From Basidiobolus meristosporus CBS 931.73 (Eukaryota > Basidiobolomycota > Basidiobolomycetes > Basidiobolales > Basidiobolaceae), in NCBI GenBank assembly GCA_002104905.1, contig MCFE01000039.1, positions 1 through 64,000 of the forward strand: a stretch of DNA of 64,000 bases, given 5' to 3'. Of the stretch, positions 9,804 through 22,132 are shown piece after piece. The translations under genes were made by a program, and so were the position numbers. Numbering within the stretch: the stretch's first letter is position 1; every line of letters begins with the position of its first letter. The notes under the pieces are model-generated. The model had not been told where the DNA came from. It searched no databases and saw nothing but the letters and a program-made list of their open reading frames with translations.

Positions 9804-12800
9804 TTACACGGTCAAAGGGAGGTCATGTTCAAATGATCTCATGGCAAGATCCCGGCCCTCCTTCAATTTACGATAGACTTTGGCGAACTTGTTACGCTCC
9901 GCAATTAAGCCCATTTGATGATAAATCCTGGATTGCAGATATGCGCATTCCAGCCTCTCCTCTAAACACTCCAGCCGCTCAAAACCGGCATTGGCCTTCT
10001 GGAGGAACTTGAGGATGGACTCCAGTTCGACTCCCACTACTTTACCTTCTTGTGAAAATCTCAGTTAGCTTTCGGTTATTTAGATGGGAAGATTGAGTAA
10101 CCATGAATACCCTTCTCCAAGGCCAGTAGCTGCGCGTATTGTCCTTTGGCATACAACAAATGCGTGGTGGATTGCAGATGAAGTGAGCCGGTGCTCAGAA
10201 CCTAGAGGCAGGCGTTAGCGAGTGTACACGAGTCGCTGGAAGCTAAGGCCAGACTACCTGTGACATGATTCGGTCAATGATTTCGATTGCTCGCTCGGCC
10301 ATGCCCAGGCATAGAAATATTTCAGCCAGACGCACTTGGGTCATGTACAAGTCCTCCATAACATGGAACTTCTCACTCAATGTCAGGCACGTCAGAACCA
10401 GGGGAAGGGCAGGGATCGGATTCCCAGATTTCTAAACAATGCGGCATCAGGATGGAGTTCAATTGGCAGCAAACGAGAAGTCGTACCAGATGATACTCCG
10501 CAAACTTGAGTAGGTATTGCGTTTGATTTTGATGGCGAATGGTGGTGTTGCTATGTTCGGTGCTTCCATCGATCATGGCGTAGAGCTTGCCCACGGCACG
10601 AACAACGTCCCCGCATTGCAGGCCGTTTAGCACATCTCTGTATTCAGCATCGGTGCCCATGGGGGTGTTTTCGTCCATCACGGTTCTAAGCCATCTAGTG
10701 ATACTACTGGCTACCAGCCGCTCTTCCCTGCAACCGCATTCAACCAGTCAGTGCGAAGCCAATAGGCATGGTCAAGCAACCAACCTCACCTGAAGTATGC
10801 ACGCTGGTGCAAGATTTGCCCCAAGCACTGGGCCCATGGGAAGAGTGCCCCATGCTCATGGCCGAATTGCTCCTTGACTGCATCCAAGATCTCGATGGCT
10901 TGGTCGTATTGTCCTTGCAAAGCGTGCTGGTTTCACCAATCTCAGTACCATTCCTGGGCCAGATTCCCTACGATCTCTTACCTGATACGCAAGCTTGCAA
11001 TGGCCTATGGCTGCGTCATCCGCGACAACGTCTTTCTCATGATACGTGATTTGTAACTGGGTGTATAGTGAAGATAATGCTGCGCTACCTGCCAGACAAA
11101 CAATTCAGTCTCGCTTCGCTCAAGAATTGCTGCCTCCTACTCACCATATACGCTCCAAGCACTAGCATACATCAAATCAGTGGTCCCAACTATCCCCTGC
11201 AATCCATTGTTGATGTTCAGCGAGGAGCTTTTGATCAGGGACTCAAAGCATTCCACCGGGTCGTGTTTCTGAAGAGCAGAGGTTCGTTAGAGTGGGCGGA
11301 GACGGATTGAAGCGTGAGGGAAATACGCACGACTTCCAGTGCAAGGCGTGCTTTGGACAATTCACACATGGTTTGTATGTATGTTAGGTTCAACTGCTTG
11401 CTCTTCTCAATCAATGAGTCGATCTTGGTCATTTCAGAGTTCTTGTCGTCATTGGATTTACTGGAAGAACGGGTACGCTCGAGTCGATACAGCCAACTGA
11501 TGGGTGGGTTAGCTGGAATTGATGGGTGAAGTGTGCAGTTCAGCACGCATACCTGAGAGCATGGCTGAGGCATTCTTCGTCCTTGTTTTCGTGGGCAATC
11601 TCAATGGTCTCGGTGATAGCCTACGCCAAGGAGTTAGAGATCAGAAGCGCCCGCCTTCTTTCGAAACACTTACTCGTTCAGCTTCCTGTGTATGATTGAA
11701 TCGCAAATGCAGAACCGCAAGGTTCAAGAGTGCCCGCTGGTACAACGACCTAGTGTATCGTTGAGTATGCAGAACCGCCTAGCGGGCCAATTTTCAACCG
11801 ACTTACGTGTCTTGGTTCGTTAAACAGTAGTCGAAAAACTTGTGCAGATACTCCAAGGCTTCGGCGTACTCGCCAGCTCGAGTCGAGTTCAGAAAGCTAG
11901 CAGACCATTAGTGGCCGACCAATGAAGCCAGTGTGATGAGCAATATAGCGAGCAATACAAACCGAACGTAATATGCTTTGGATAGGTCTGGATATAACTG
12001 GTGGATTCGATCGAGGTGGGCTTCAAGCTCATGTGGAGCCAGTGTGACGTTGGAATCTTGAGGAGCGCCCTAAGCATTTGTAAATGAAGCAGTGCACAAT
12101 GATGGCTACGAGGGGTACCTTCAAGCTGCTCCAGTTGCTGTTCCACAAAACGCTCAGCGTCAAATCTAGACAAGATCTCTGGAGATTCATGGTGAACTGC
12201 CCGATGGTTAGAGAGGGTTCTGGCTCGATCTAACGACGCTGGGTTACCTTCTTCTGTATGTACATCAACCATGCCATTGCATATGTCGTCTACCCGCCGA
12301 CAGTAATCACAAAACTTGCTATAAAGATTGGAGATCTCATCGAATGGCAGTTTGCAAAATGCCAGGTGTGCCCGTCTAACAAATACACCAAACACGCTAT
12401 CCCTTTCCTTCAGATGGGCCATGGTTAGAATGAAGAGAAGTAGGATCCAACCGATGCATCCAATTCGTACCAAGAGAGATTCCTCGTACTGCAACGAGCG
12501 AAACAACGATTAAAACATGTGGCGAGATATGTTCGGGAATATGTTACTGACCTCGTCCGCGACCTCAGGGTCCTCTGACCTGAGCAGTTTCTGAAGATCT
12601 AATCGAATCAATGTGATTTCCACAGTTAGTTGACCGTTTCCTCCGAGGGCTATCTTGGGGGAATTACCTGTGAAGAAGTCGTATAAGTCGTTCGGGGTTT
12701 CAAGCTCTCCTAACTACGATTCCGTTAAGTCGACCGGTAGAGACAGATACCACAAACTAGCCCACTTACACGAGTCAGCAGGATACTCCGTATACTCTCC

Positions 12801-13074
12801 CCGCTTTGGGAGGTCATGTTTTCCAGGTGGGTGTAAAAGTTCAGCAGGAGGGCGTTTTTGTCCTTGTCATGGCCGACGTTCTGAACGGCTCTGGGAATGA
12901 GTTCGGCGCTTCATGGTTGGAGTGGCCAGGTCTGGTTTCACTTACCTGGATTTCGGACATCAAGAAAAACACCAGCGACTGGCTGACTTCATTGTCCCAG
13001 GACAGATTCCGTGTGTATTCTTCTATCAAGATAAGCACAGCGATCTTGTGGGAGGATAGAAAGGTACTCGGCAT
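9804..13074 (-). CDS. APC5: Anaphase-promoting complex subunit 5
   Basis: Seventeen exons on the minus strand (first 13074-12946, last 10048-9804) give 771 residues, near the usual 750. APC5 is a TPR scaffold subunit of the APC/C platform that supports ubiquitination of mitotic regulators. The N-terminal helix FLSSHKIAVLILIEEYTRN matches the family start. DSVFGVFVRRAHLAFCKL follows, then the hallmark YQRALLNLAVLHLRFNH joined to AITETIEIAHENKDEECL and ALSWLYRLERT. Later TPR segments include GQYDQAIEILDAVKEQFGHE and AYLQSRIYHQMGLIAERNKF near the end. Exons are unusually many and short (46-370 nt). The splice into exon 6 uses an AAG acceptor and is the least certain. Confidence 0.88.
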
Positions 13075-13395
13075 TAGTGGGAAATATGCTAGGGAGTGTG
13101 GTTGATAAGAAAGAAGGGCTAGCTCTACGGAACAAGTGTTTACTCGATAGTTCAGCCAAGTGATGTTTACGATTTTTTATTGACCCATCGATGTGGGTGG
13201 ATTAATGTTGTGATTATGATTACAATTACTAGGATAATCAAGGTAGATTGCAATGAATGGATTACCAAGGCGAGATTAAAGAGCGATCGATGGCAGGCTA
13301 TGTAAAATAATAGGCACATTCTAAACAAACGTACAGATGAAGGGAATGAAGTGGACAGAACTATATACTAGACACACAGTATTGGGTGATTGACT
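13075..13395. other. Intergenic, APC5 promoter side
   Basis: AT-rich stretch between the APC5 start and the end of the next minus-strand gene. No gene is seen. Confidence 0.5.
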
Positions 13396-16300
13396 TCAGC
13401 GTCTAACAAGGACGATATCCCAACCAAACCACGCCGAGAACAGCACCACCGCCTCCCGTCCGTCCAAAGAAGTGCTTGGATTGGCATTGCACCAAGGATC
13501 GATGGCCAGGAATCGAATGCAGATTCCAAGGACAAAGCATATGAACCCGAGCCCGACTACCTGCAGAAGGTTGTAGGTGGCCTCCTCAACCGAGCGAGCG
13601 GTCTTCGTGCTGCCGCTTGTGTGCATCCACCGGTGTCGATTCCCAACCAGCAACGAATTTCTTCGCGAGATTATGCTTGACCTTGGTCGTAGCCTGTTGA
13701 AACCCATCGCCCACGCCTCCACTGCCGAGCTCTAGAGGAAATGATTTAGTCGTGATGATCAGGGGCCAATCACGCTGGTTCCTTACCGAGCTGAATCGTC
13801 TCCCGCTCCCCACAGATTCAACGAAGGTGTCGCCCAACTCACCGACATCATCGGAATAGCTTCCGATGGGTTCAAGGATCGGGCTCTCGATGATCTCTTC
13901 CAGGACTCCACTAGAACAACGTTAGCTCAGGAACAAAATGACGAGAACTGGAAGAAAATACCTGACTCCGTTACTCTGGATCTTGTACAGGCTCCTGACG
14001 ATCTCCGACACCTCCAGCTTGTCGTCATTGCTCTTGACCACTTGGATCGGCTGTTTGTTGATTAGAACTCTGCCATTCCATTCGTCTTCATCGAGCGCAT
14101 CATTGGTCAGCGATTTCTCCACTGGCTCGATGCTAAAATTCAGAACCCAATTGGCACTTGTGGGCAAGGAGCCATCACTGAATCCACTGCAGTCGATGTC
14201 TGAGCCTGCACTGCTCTGTGCTCTACAGACGTACTGGACCACACGGATCATGTGCTTATTATGCTTGGAGGAGGGCTTTAGAGAAGTCGAGTACGACGGT
14301 GCAGGAGGGATATCAACCACATAGATAGCTACTGGTGCAGAGGCTGTGGCGTAGTTTGGAGCAAAAGGCACTCCAGGCGATAGATTCGCTTGAATCCCGT
14401 AGCCATAAGGATAACGTCGCAGGTCAATGACCAGGTCCAGCACCACCACAAACTCCATCTGCAGTTCTATGAGGTCACCCGAGCTAGAGTTTCTGGTCTC
14501 GGGCTCATCCGGGATGTTGACCAGTTGGAACATGGTGGAGACTTTGTATTGGTTGCTGGAGTCCTCAAACGAAGTGTCCAATACCACGCTACTGGAAAGC
14601 TCAAAGTGATGGAACTCTGATGTGGGTGCTGCCTTGCCATTGATTTCGACCTGATTTCTTTTCTCATCGCGTCCACGTGCATCGGTAGACATGGCCGTTA
14701 ACTCCATGTGCTGCTTGGGCTGGATAACGTACGGAGGGGGCCCGTGGGCTCTCAGATAGCTCTCCACGTTAAGTATATGCTTGGGCAACTTTGGGGTCAC
14801 CATGTTGCTTAGAGAGCTAGGAACAGACCCACCTAGGTCCAGCAACGCGAATATACTTACCTTGGTGGAGGGAATGGGGTAGTTGGTAGATGTTTGGTAA
14901 GGATCGACTAGCTCGCATGTCCATCCGTACAGGGGAAGGTTGGCACGGACATGGGAGTTAACTATGTTGGGAGAGAAAGGGACGGAGGTGCAACTGAAGT
15001 AGATGGTTGACGTGGGGGAAGGCGAGGCATAGGTGCACGTGATGGTAACCAGGTCTCTGGCTCTACAAGGAAAAGCTCATCAGAGGCGGAATAAACATGA
15101 GATGCAATAGGCATGTCCCTACTTTAGCGGGAAGAGCCCTTTAACAAACTGATGGGCGATGGTGAATCCATTGTCGAGTATCTCCAGCACCATTCCAGTA
15201 TCAAAAGTGTCGTCCCCTAGAGCAATCCAAGCGGTTAATGAGCTTGTCAGAGGCGACTCCGGGTTGCTACTACTTACAGGCCTTTCGACACCCAGGTGAG
15301 CATATGACTGAAGCTATATCTTCTGGGGCAAACCCTTCAATCACCTTGACTCCCTTCAGGGTTGGCATTGAGCTGGAGATCTCCGAAATATACTGTTTGT
15401 ACACTGAAAGTCCCGTTTTGCTTGAACTAGAAACCAGTGACCAGCTCTCATCGGGCTCGGACTGAAGTCGTCTCAAGAGCTCTATGGATGTTCTAGCTAG
15501 CTCCTTTGGAGAGAGAAGTGGCGGGGTGTTGGTTAGGTCGCATACAGAATCAGACCTCGAGGAAGAGGCGCTCGATTTTAACGCTTCACTCCTGCCATTA
15601 CCAAGTGGATGGGAAATTTCGAAGTTAGATATATGCAGTCACACTCTAACCAGGTCATTCAGATCGGTACCTGTCCTCCTGTCCGTCTCTGGGGCTTTTG
15701 GCCTGCGAGGCGGCAACGTGCAGCTTAGGAGAGTGCGAGCCACTCGCCAGTGCTTCGTCACGGTCATTCCATATCGTCACTCTGTAACCGTTGATCTTGA
15801 ACCCGCTGCCAGGCGACGCCTTCCGGATCTTCATGGTAACCAGAAGATCCTCTTCGAGAAGGTTGCTTGGCTTGTGTTGGATCTCCAGCCTCATTCCGCT
15901 AAAGTCCCTTGCAGTTTTGAAGCAAATGAAGGACGTGAAGTTCTCCACGACCGAGTTGGCCTCCATCTCTACTACCGCATTCCCCTCATTAGTCCACTTC
16001 AAGTAGTCGAGTCGGAGAATCATGGAGCTGTGCTTCTGGGCCGACGCCTCCTTGTTGCCCGCCCTGCTGCTAAATACCTTGTATCGCAGCGTGTATAGAT
16101 TTTTCCGATGGTTATAATCGGACTCTATGATTGAACAGTTATCATAGGTCAAAACGTTGGGCGGGGCCCCATGCATTTCAAGGTAATCCACCACGTCCGC
16201 GATATTCAGCGGGATGTTGGTAGTCAACATGTTGAGCAATGAAGAAGGTATCCATCCTTTGGGGTCCATCTGCACAATGTACGTGACACGAACGCGATTC

Positions 16301-18446
16301 TCCCCTATGTCCTCAAAATGCCAGCCAGCTATATCAAGCTGAGCCCGGACGCAAGAACTGTTACTCGAGGATGGCTCCTCCCCTTCGTCTGTTGAGAACC
16401 CAAAGGTATAGATGGCCTTGGAACTCACGTGGTTGGCCATCATCACTACCATGTCACGGGGGCTAACAATGCAAGCGGCTCAGTGGCGCGACCCGGCGGT
16501 GGTTGAAAAGAAAGGAACTTACCTAGTAGGCCAAATAGCCTTCAACCGGTTGTATTCGATGTAAACCTTCGGCTCTAGGTAGGCAGTCACCGAGCCCTCG
16601 TCGAACATTCGATCCCACACCTTCCTCGTTCCAGGTGATTGTATCGTAGAGCTGAAATCCCACATGCTGTACCCTTCGATCTCAGCAACACCCTTCAAGA
16701 TACCGGTCGGATGCTTGATCACGTCAAGCTTCGAGATGGTCACCTCTCTCTCAACCCCGATCTGCCGCCAGCATGAATCCGGTTCGCTCAGGAGGGCGTT
16801 GAAGTAGCTGTAACAATGGGACATAGGAGTAGGAACTCGCGAGGTAACTGAGCTCTGGTCCGAGCTCGCCAGCGACCTGTGTGCAAGTGTATGTTTGAGT
16901 ATCTATACTGGGCATCCAGATCGATGGTTGCCAACTTACTTGGGGTTTAGCGAATCCGCTTCGGAGACGGACTCGGTGGAATCGAATGGATTGATGATTC
17001 CCCCGATCTGCTCGGAATCTACACTCCTATTATCCCCTTTGGTGGTGAGGCTAGAGATTCGCTTCAGACTGTGGTTGACCGTGATCCCCGGCTCGATGCT
17101 GGGCTCGGGGCAGATGCTGATCCGCATGTTTAGCACCTCGTCCTTTCTGGTGGCAGCAAGATGGGAAATCCGTATGATGTACTGCTCGCTGTCGGGATAT
17201 CTGAAGCACTCAACACTGTCCTGTACAAATTGGGGGTCCTCCCTCCCGTCGACCGAGATATGGACCTGGACGTTTCCCGGGCACCATCTTTCCCCGTCGA
17301 TACTGATCTCCATCACGTCGTCCGAGTCCAGCTGCGAGATGCTAGTTCGCGAGCTACTGCCAAAGTTCGAGCCCAGCGTGCACCCATCGGCGTCATCGAT
17401 CTCGACAACGGAGTAGCTCAGCTCGAATACCCGTTCTTCGTGGTGGTAGTCGTTCTGGTTCACCTGAATCCACTTGCCGTATCTCTGGACGTGTGGTGGC
17501 ACTCCAACGTCATTGAGATAGGAGTAGATTTCGTTGATGCACAATGGGGACTGCAGTGCCACCGAGGAGGATGACTTCCATCCCTTCAGATCCACCTGGT
17601 AATAGACTGTGACTTGAAGAGCTTTGTAGATGAGACTTCCTAGCTCCGAAAGGGAGCCATTGTCGGCGGGGGACTTCGAGACTGTCTCCACAGAAACCGC
17701 CATCAAGTCTAGGTTGGCGCGAATGTAGTTCGGAGCCTTCCGGAGGTAGATCGGGTCGTTTCCTGTGGATGGGACTGATGTGGCAATGAAGAGCACTTTG
17801 TCCTCCTCTATGACCGTATTCTCGATTACAACCAGGTCACGCTGACTACGAGTAGGACGAATGGCTAAGTAAAAATGAAGTGGTAGATGGTTGTTTGACC
17901 TCACTTCCACTCACCTTTTGGGCCAGCCGGTCTTTAATATGGTTCGGGTGATTCGAGTGCTTGGACTCAGCGTTTCAAGCATGGTCGAGCTTTCGGTGAA
18001 TCTATCCCCTAAGAAGTAGGTGTTTTAGCAAGCTGGGAGGCCGATAAACTGAGAGGAGGAAGGCTCACATATTTTGCGTGCTCCTGTGCATTCAAGCACC
18101 GCTTTCCAATCGTCCAGTGAGGTGTTTTTTCCTTTGATGAGGGCCGTCCCTCGAACCACCTCGGTTGTTTTCCCAGGCACGGTGCGCTTTGCTATATGGA
18201 TTGGAAACTTTGAACCGGTTGTGGATAGACTCACAGGTCTCCAACCGGTAGTGACAGATGATAAAGATTGATAGTACGCCGTGGCCGAGGTCAAGGTACT
18301 GGCGTAATGATTGTGCGCGCTATATTACAGTCCACGAAGAGAAGTTGCGGGTGAATAGGTTTTCAGGGGACATTTGGAGATGAACAAAGCGCTTCAAACC
18401 TTTCATGGTCAAGGTCCATGTCCACACTTGGGGGTTGTGAAGACAT
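13396..18446 (-). CDS. Triple START-domain protein with C-terminal membrane anchor
   Basis: Eleven exons (18446-18400, 18319-18069, 18008-17915, 17845-16940, 16876-16523, 16462-15671, 15591-15278, 15216-15123, 15062-13962, 13910-13787, 13731-13396) sum to 1470 residues. Three START-like lipid-transfer modules repeat the same signature: a Trp-Asp strand (ARKIWDRF, RKVWDRMF, RKAWDDTF), a WP..RDLV-type strand (SQRDLVVI, SPRDMVVM, ARDLVTI), and the core YYQVDLKGWKSS / YIVQMDPKGWIPSSLLNM / FALLDLGGSVPSSLSNM followed by YL..GPPP. The module linkers are Ser-rich. Near residues 1415-1438 a hydrophobic helix (LLQVVGLGFICFVLGICI) and a second short one suggest tail anchoring, perhaps at a membrane contact site. 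The ligand is unknown. Splicing was inferred by eye, so it could be two transcripts. Confidence 0.8.
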
Positions 18447-18876
18447 CGATTCAGCTTGCTAGAATAACGGAGCTTTGAAGGTGTGACGAAAAGCAATGGA
18501 AGATGTAAGGTGAAGCCAGCGAAGGCCAGAACAAGTCGGACTTTGGAAAGTGGAAAAGGATATTTCGATACCAACACCACCACTGCCCATCACCGTGATA
18601 TGCGAGCACGAATAAACTTGGTGATTTGCTTAAGATCATGGATGAATTTTGGTTCAACTCGTCAGAACCTCCAGTCACCGAGTATTTCGAATTCCCAGCA
18701 ACATTCGCTGATCCACTGATTGATCGGCAGACCAAGTGAATCCAGTTAGCCTGATCCCCATCGATTGTTCAGCGCGGCTTAAACATTGATCATTTCTTCA
18801 TCATAATTAGTTAGTTCATAGACGCGTCATAAACCATTGGTGACGCAGCGACTATCTATCCTTGGCATTGTGGCCA

Positions 18877-18884
18877 TGACGTCA
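18877..18884. promoter_or_regulatory. CRE/ATF palindrome
   Basis: A perfect TGACGTCA lies 19 bp upstream of the TATA box of the small repeat protein gene. In fungi this site is bound by ATF/CREB-type bZIP factors that act in stress responses. Confidence 0.5.
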
Positions 18885-18902
18885 GTACGGTCCCTCGAAC
18901 TC

Positions 18903-18909
18903 TATATAA
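18903..18909 (+). promoter_or_regulatory. TATA box
   Basis: TATATAA lies 42 bp before the ATG at 18951, together with the upstream CRE. Confidence 0.6.
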
Positions 18910-18950
18910 GATACACCTCCATCGGTCAGGCACTTTATCAACCTCACACC

Positions 18951-19283
18951 ATGTCTAATAACGATAGAAGTCAAGATAACAAGGGAAGCACATACAATCC
19001 CGCATCCGCTGATCATGTTGGCGCTGCATTCATGCCTGGTCCGTTTTTAGGTGCTGGTGTTCCAGGCGGAGCTCAATCAACTCCCGACAACAACGAAAGA
19101 GGCGACAGTATCTATAGAATCCAACCCCACCCGGACAATTCAAACCCAGGTGCTTACAACCCTTCCTCTGCCGACCACGTTGGCGGTGCCTTCATGCCGG
19201 GGCCTTTTATTGCCTCTGGAGACAACGCCACTGCTTTTGAGCAGGCTCACATCCGCCAGCAAGAGAAAGACAAGAAGCAATGA
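18951..19283 (+). CDS. Small hydrophilic protein with two repeats, function unknown
   Basis: One exon, 110 residues, no signal peptide or membrane segment. Two near-identical blocks occur: YNPASADHVGAAFMPGPFLG near residues 18-37 and YNPSSADHVGGAFMPGPFIA near 70-89, each followed by a polar Asn/Gln/Asp-rich stretch. The tail is charged (RQQEKDKKQ). The TATA box, CRE site and low complexity are typical of an inducible, abundant fungal small protein, for example a stress or spore hydrophilin. That is inference; I recognise no family. It is divergent from the START gene across about 500 bp. Confidence 0.75.
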   Translation: MSNNDRSQDNKGSTYNPASADHVGAAFMPGPFLGAGVPGGAQSTPDNNERGDSIYRIQPHPDNSNPGAYNPSSADHVGGAFMPGPFIASGDNATAFEQAHIRQQEKDKKQ

Positions 19284-19487
19284 TCTGCCCCATAATTCTG
19301 TACAATTAATCCCAATCCACTGTTCGCCATTGTGTAGTCCATAATCAATTCTTCAATAAATGTTAAATCGACTTACTTAAAGTTAGCCCAAATCTTTGCC
19401 CGAATGACCGCTAATCATTTGTAGTCACAACAATCAACACATACAAAAATTCGACCGCCGCTTCTCAGGATTTCCCAGCCATCACAC

Positions 19488-21938
19488 ATGCCACCAAAGA
19501 AGGCCGATATTCCCTGCGGGAACCCGCTGTTATTGAGCTGGATACAAGAATGGATGGAGTTAGCTAGAGCCCAGAATTCCAAAACGTACCATACTTATAG
19601 AAAGGTAGGTTGCTCTGGTTCAGTTGATCAAAGGGTAAGCTCAGTAATGATTGCTCCGTTGCTCTTCTAGGCGTACCTTTCTATGTCCAAATACCCATTA
19701 CCTTTCAATCATCCACGGGAGGCTACCCAGCTGGAAGGAATTGGCCCCGGCATTGTGAGTAAGCTGGAGAAGAAGATGAAAGAGTACTGCGAAAAGAATG
19801 ATTTGCCGTTACCTCAAGAAGGTAAGGAATTCCCCTGAAGCCAGCCTCCAGTTGAGGATACTGAGCGCTCTATTTCTAAAGCCGACCCAAAGCCGGCCAA
19901 ACGGATGACCAAGGGAAAAGATTCCAGCGGTTCCGAGGATGTAGAGAATCCCCCTAAACCCAGGAAGCGTAGAACCAAGCCGTATGTGCCTCAGTATCGA
20001 TCGGGTGCCTACGCATTGTTACTAGGGCTTCTGTCGGGACACGATAATGCGATCACCCAAGGGTTCATGTCGAAAGAGGCATTAACCAAGGAAGCACAGG
20101 CCTACTGTGATACTTCCTTCACTGTACCTTTGCCAGGGAAGCATTACACCTCTTGGAGCTCCATGAAAACCCTGATAGACAAGGACCTGGTTTATAAACA
20201 GGGCAACCCTGGAAGATACATCTTAACCGAATCCGGTCTAACCCTCGCACATCAACTATCCCAAGCGAGTCAGGTTCGAAATCCAAGCCCAAGCTGCTCC
20301 TCGCGGAACTCCTCCGAGGACGAATTCTCGTGCTCTCAGCAGACATCTACTTTCAGCGAATGTGACAATTCAGAGCATGAGACAAGCAACTCCCAACCTT
20401 TATCGACGAATGGCCCCCTGGCATATTTATACGTGACACCAAGTGAGGAGCACGTTAAAGAAAGGATCAAAGCATCGGCCAAAATGAACGGTAACTACGG
20501 GTTCGCTGAAGCTGGTGGGCATCTTATATTTACCCTTCTTTGTCGTCAGGGGAGGATTACTCTATCAAATACCGAATCGTCTACCCCAGCTCTTCACGGG
20601 CTACAGCCTACCATATGCAAGTAGACCTTGAATGCCATTGTCCAACGGACGATTCCCTGCTCATAGGATATATTCCGGAGGCGGTTGCCCAGAAGATTGC
20701 CCCTGGGTTGACTTTCTCCCGACCACCTCAACGACTCTCCAACGAAACAGCCTCAGAGACGGATGTAGCATCCGATTCGGAGAGCGTAATCAGTCGCATA
20801 TCGTGCACCTCAATGACCGAACCCGTCCCATCAATCTATCCCACTAGAATGGGGGCCATTCAACGTACTGACTCCACACTCTCCGAGGCCTCGTCGATCG
20901 GCTCAGGAGATGCACTATTTCCGGCCATACAACCGATCCAACTTCCACCTGGCTCCTTTGAGATAGTCATGATATTAGATAATCGAGAGGTCGCTCAGAA
21001 ATCCGACCGAGGTTACATTCAAAAAGAGCTGGAGCGCCGTGGGGTCCCTGTCCACACCCGCAACCTAGAGCTCGGGGATGTGTTATGGGTGGCTCGGCAG
21101 CTTAACTGCGGCGGCTCCGAAGAGGAGATATTTCTTGGCTACGTTGTGGAGCGTAAAAGGATGGACGATCTGGTCGCTAGTATCAAAGATGGCCGCTTCA
21201 AGGAGCAGAAGTTTCGACTGAAGAACTGCGGCGCCAGTCAGATTGTTTATCTGGTTGAAGGGAATGAGGCCGATGGGACCAGGGCATTTGGTGGCTCCAC
21301 CGCAATCCAAACCGCCATCTCTTCCACCCAGGTGGTTGATGGATTTTTCCTCAAGAAAACCGACTCTGTCGACGAGAGTATCAACTACTTGTCGCGTATG
21401 ACGAGACAGCTACAATCAATGTACACGGTAAGCATGGGTGGGAATCCCATGTGTAGCTGAAGGGTGCGCTAATCTTATCTTCTATAGGAATCTGTACTAC
21501 ATGTCATACCCGACTCGCTTGTAAACAAGGCCACCTACTTGGCACTTCGTGAGCACCTTGCTGGGTTAGAGCCAGGAAAAGAATTCCACATCACCTATGG
21601 CTCTTACTGTCAGTTGAACAGTAAAAGTGGCAGCCTATCCTTACAGGACCTCTTTATCAAGATGCTGGTCACCACTCGGGGAATCACCGCAGAAAAGGCC
21701 TATGAGATAGCGAAACGATATCCAACACCCAAAAGGTAAGAAAACCGATCCCACCCACCACGCCAAACTAACGTTTCTTTTTCGCTGCAGTCTATTTGAT
21801 GCGTACGACTCGCTGGATTCCGAAGAAGCCAAAAAACATATGCTTAAAGACAATGCGCGTGCTGTGCGTAGAAAAAACATTGGCGCGGCATTGAGTGAAA
21901 GGCTGTACCGTGTCTGGTGCTCGACCAATTACGAATGA
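19488..21938 (+). CDS. MUS81: Structure-specific endonuclease MUS81
   Basis: Six exons: 19488-19604, 19671-19821, 19882-20490, 20550-21427, 21488-21735, 21791-21938; 716 residues. With Eme1 it cleaves stalled forks and recombination intermediates. The N-terminal helix-hairpin-helix domain has NPLLLSWIQEWMELA and the hairpin LEGIGPGIVSKLEKKM. A basic linker follows, then the winged-helix-like part (YVPQYRSGAYALLLGLL). The ERCC4 nuclease core holds VVERKRMDDLVASIKDGRF (ERKxxxD metal site) and EQKFRLKNCG. A C-terminal HhH region contains FIKMLVTTRGITAEKAYEIAKRYPTP. Exon 4 is placed at the acceptor giving MNGEDYSIKYRIVYPSSS; an alternative 35-nt intron is possible. Length fits fungal MUS81. Confidence 0.93.
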
Positions 21939-22132
21939 GAATGCTGTTCGTGTAAATAGAACTCAACGTTGCTATCAGCATAGCTCGGGTGTAGACCAAC
22001 CTCAGGAATGCTGGTGGTTGTTGTTGTTGTATCAAGACATCCATTAATAAATCCGAATCAACATGTTTTATCTAAGAGAGGTTTACATGACACCAAGGGA
22101 ACACATTTTGTAAATCAACCTGATACCGCAAT

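Noticed and set aside
14833-14860. 28-nt GT-AG stretch in the third START module as an intron
   Set aside because: Too short, and reading through gives the conserved strand FALLDLGGSVPSS.
18451-18735. Minus-strand frame upstream of the START gene as an extra exon
   Set aside because: It begins at TTG and has no resemblance to START or a signal peptide. A short first exon at 18446-18400 joins in frame instead.
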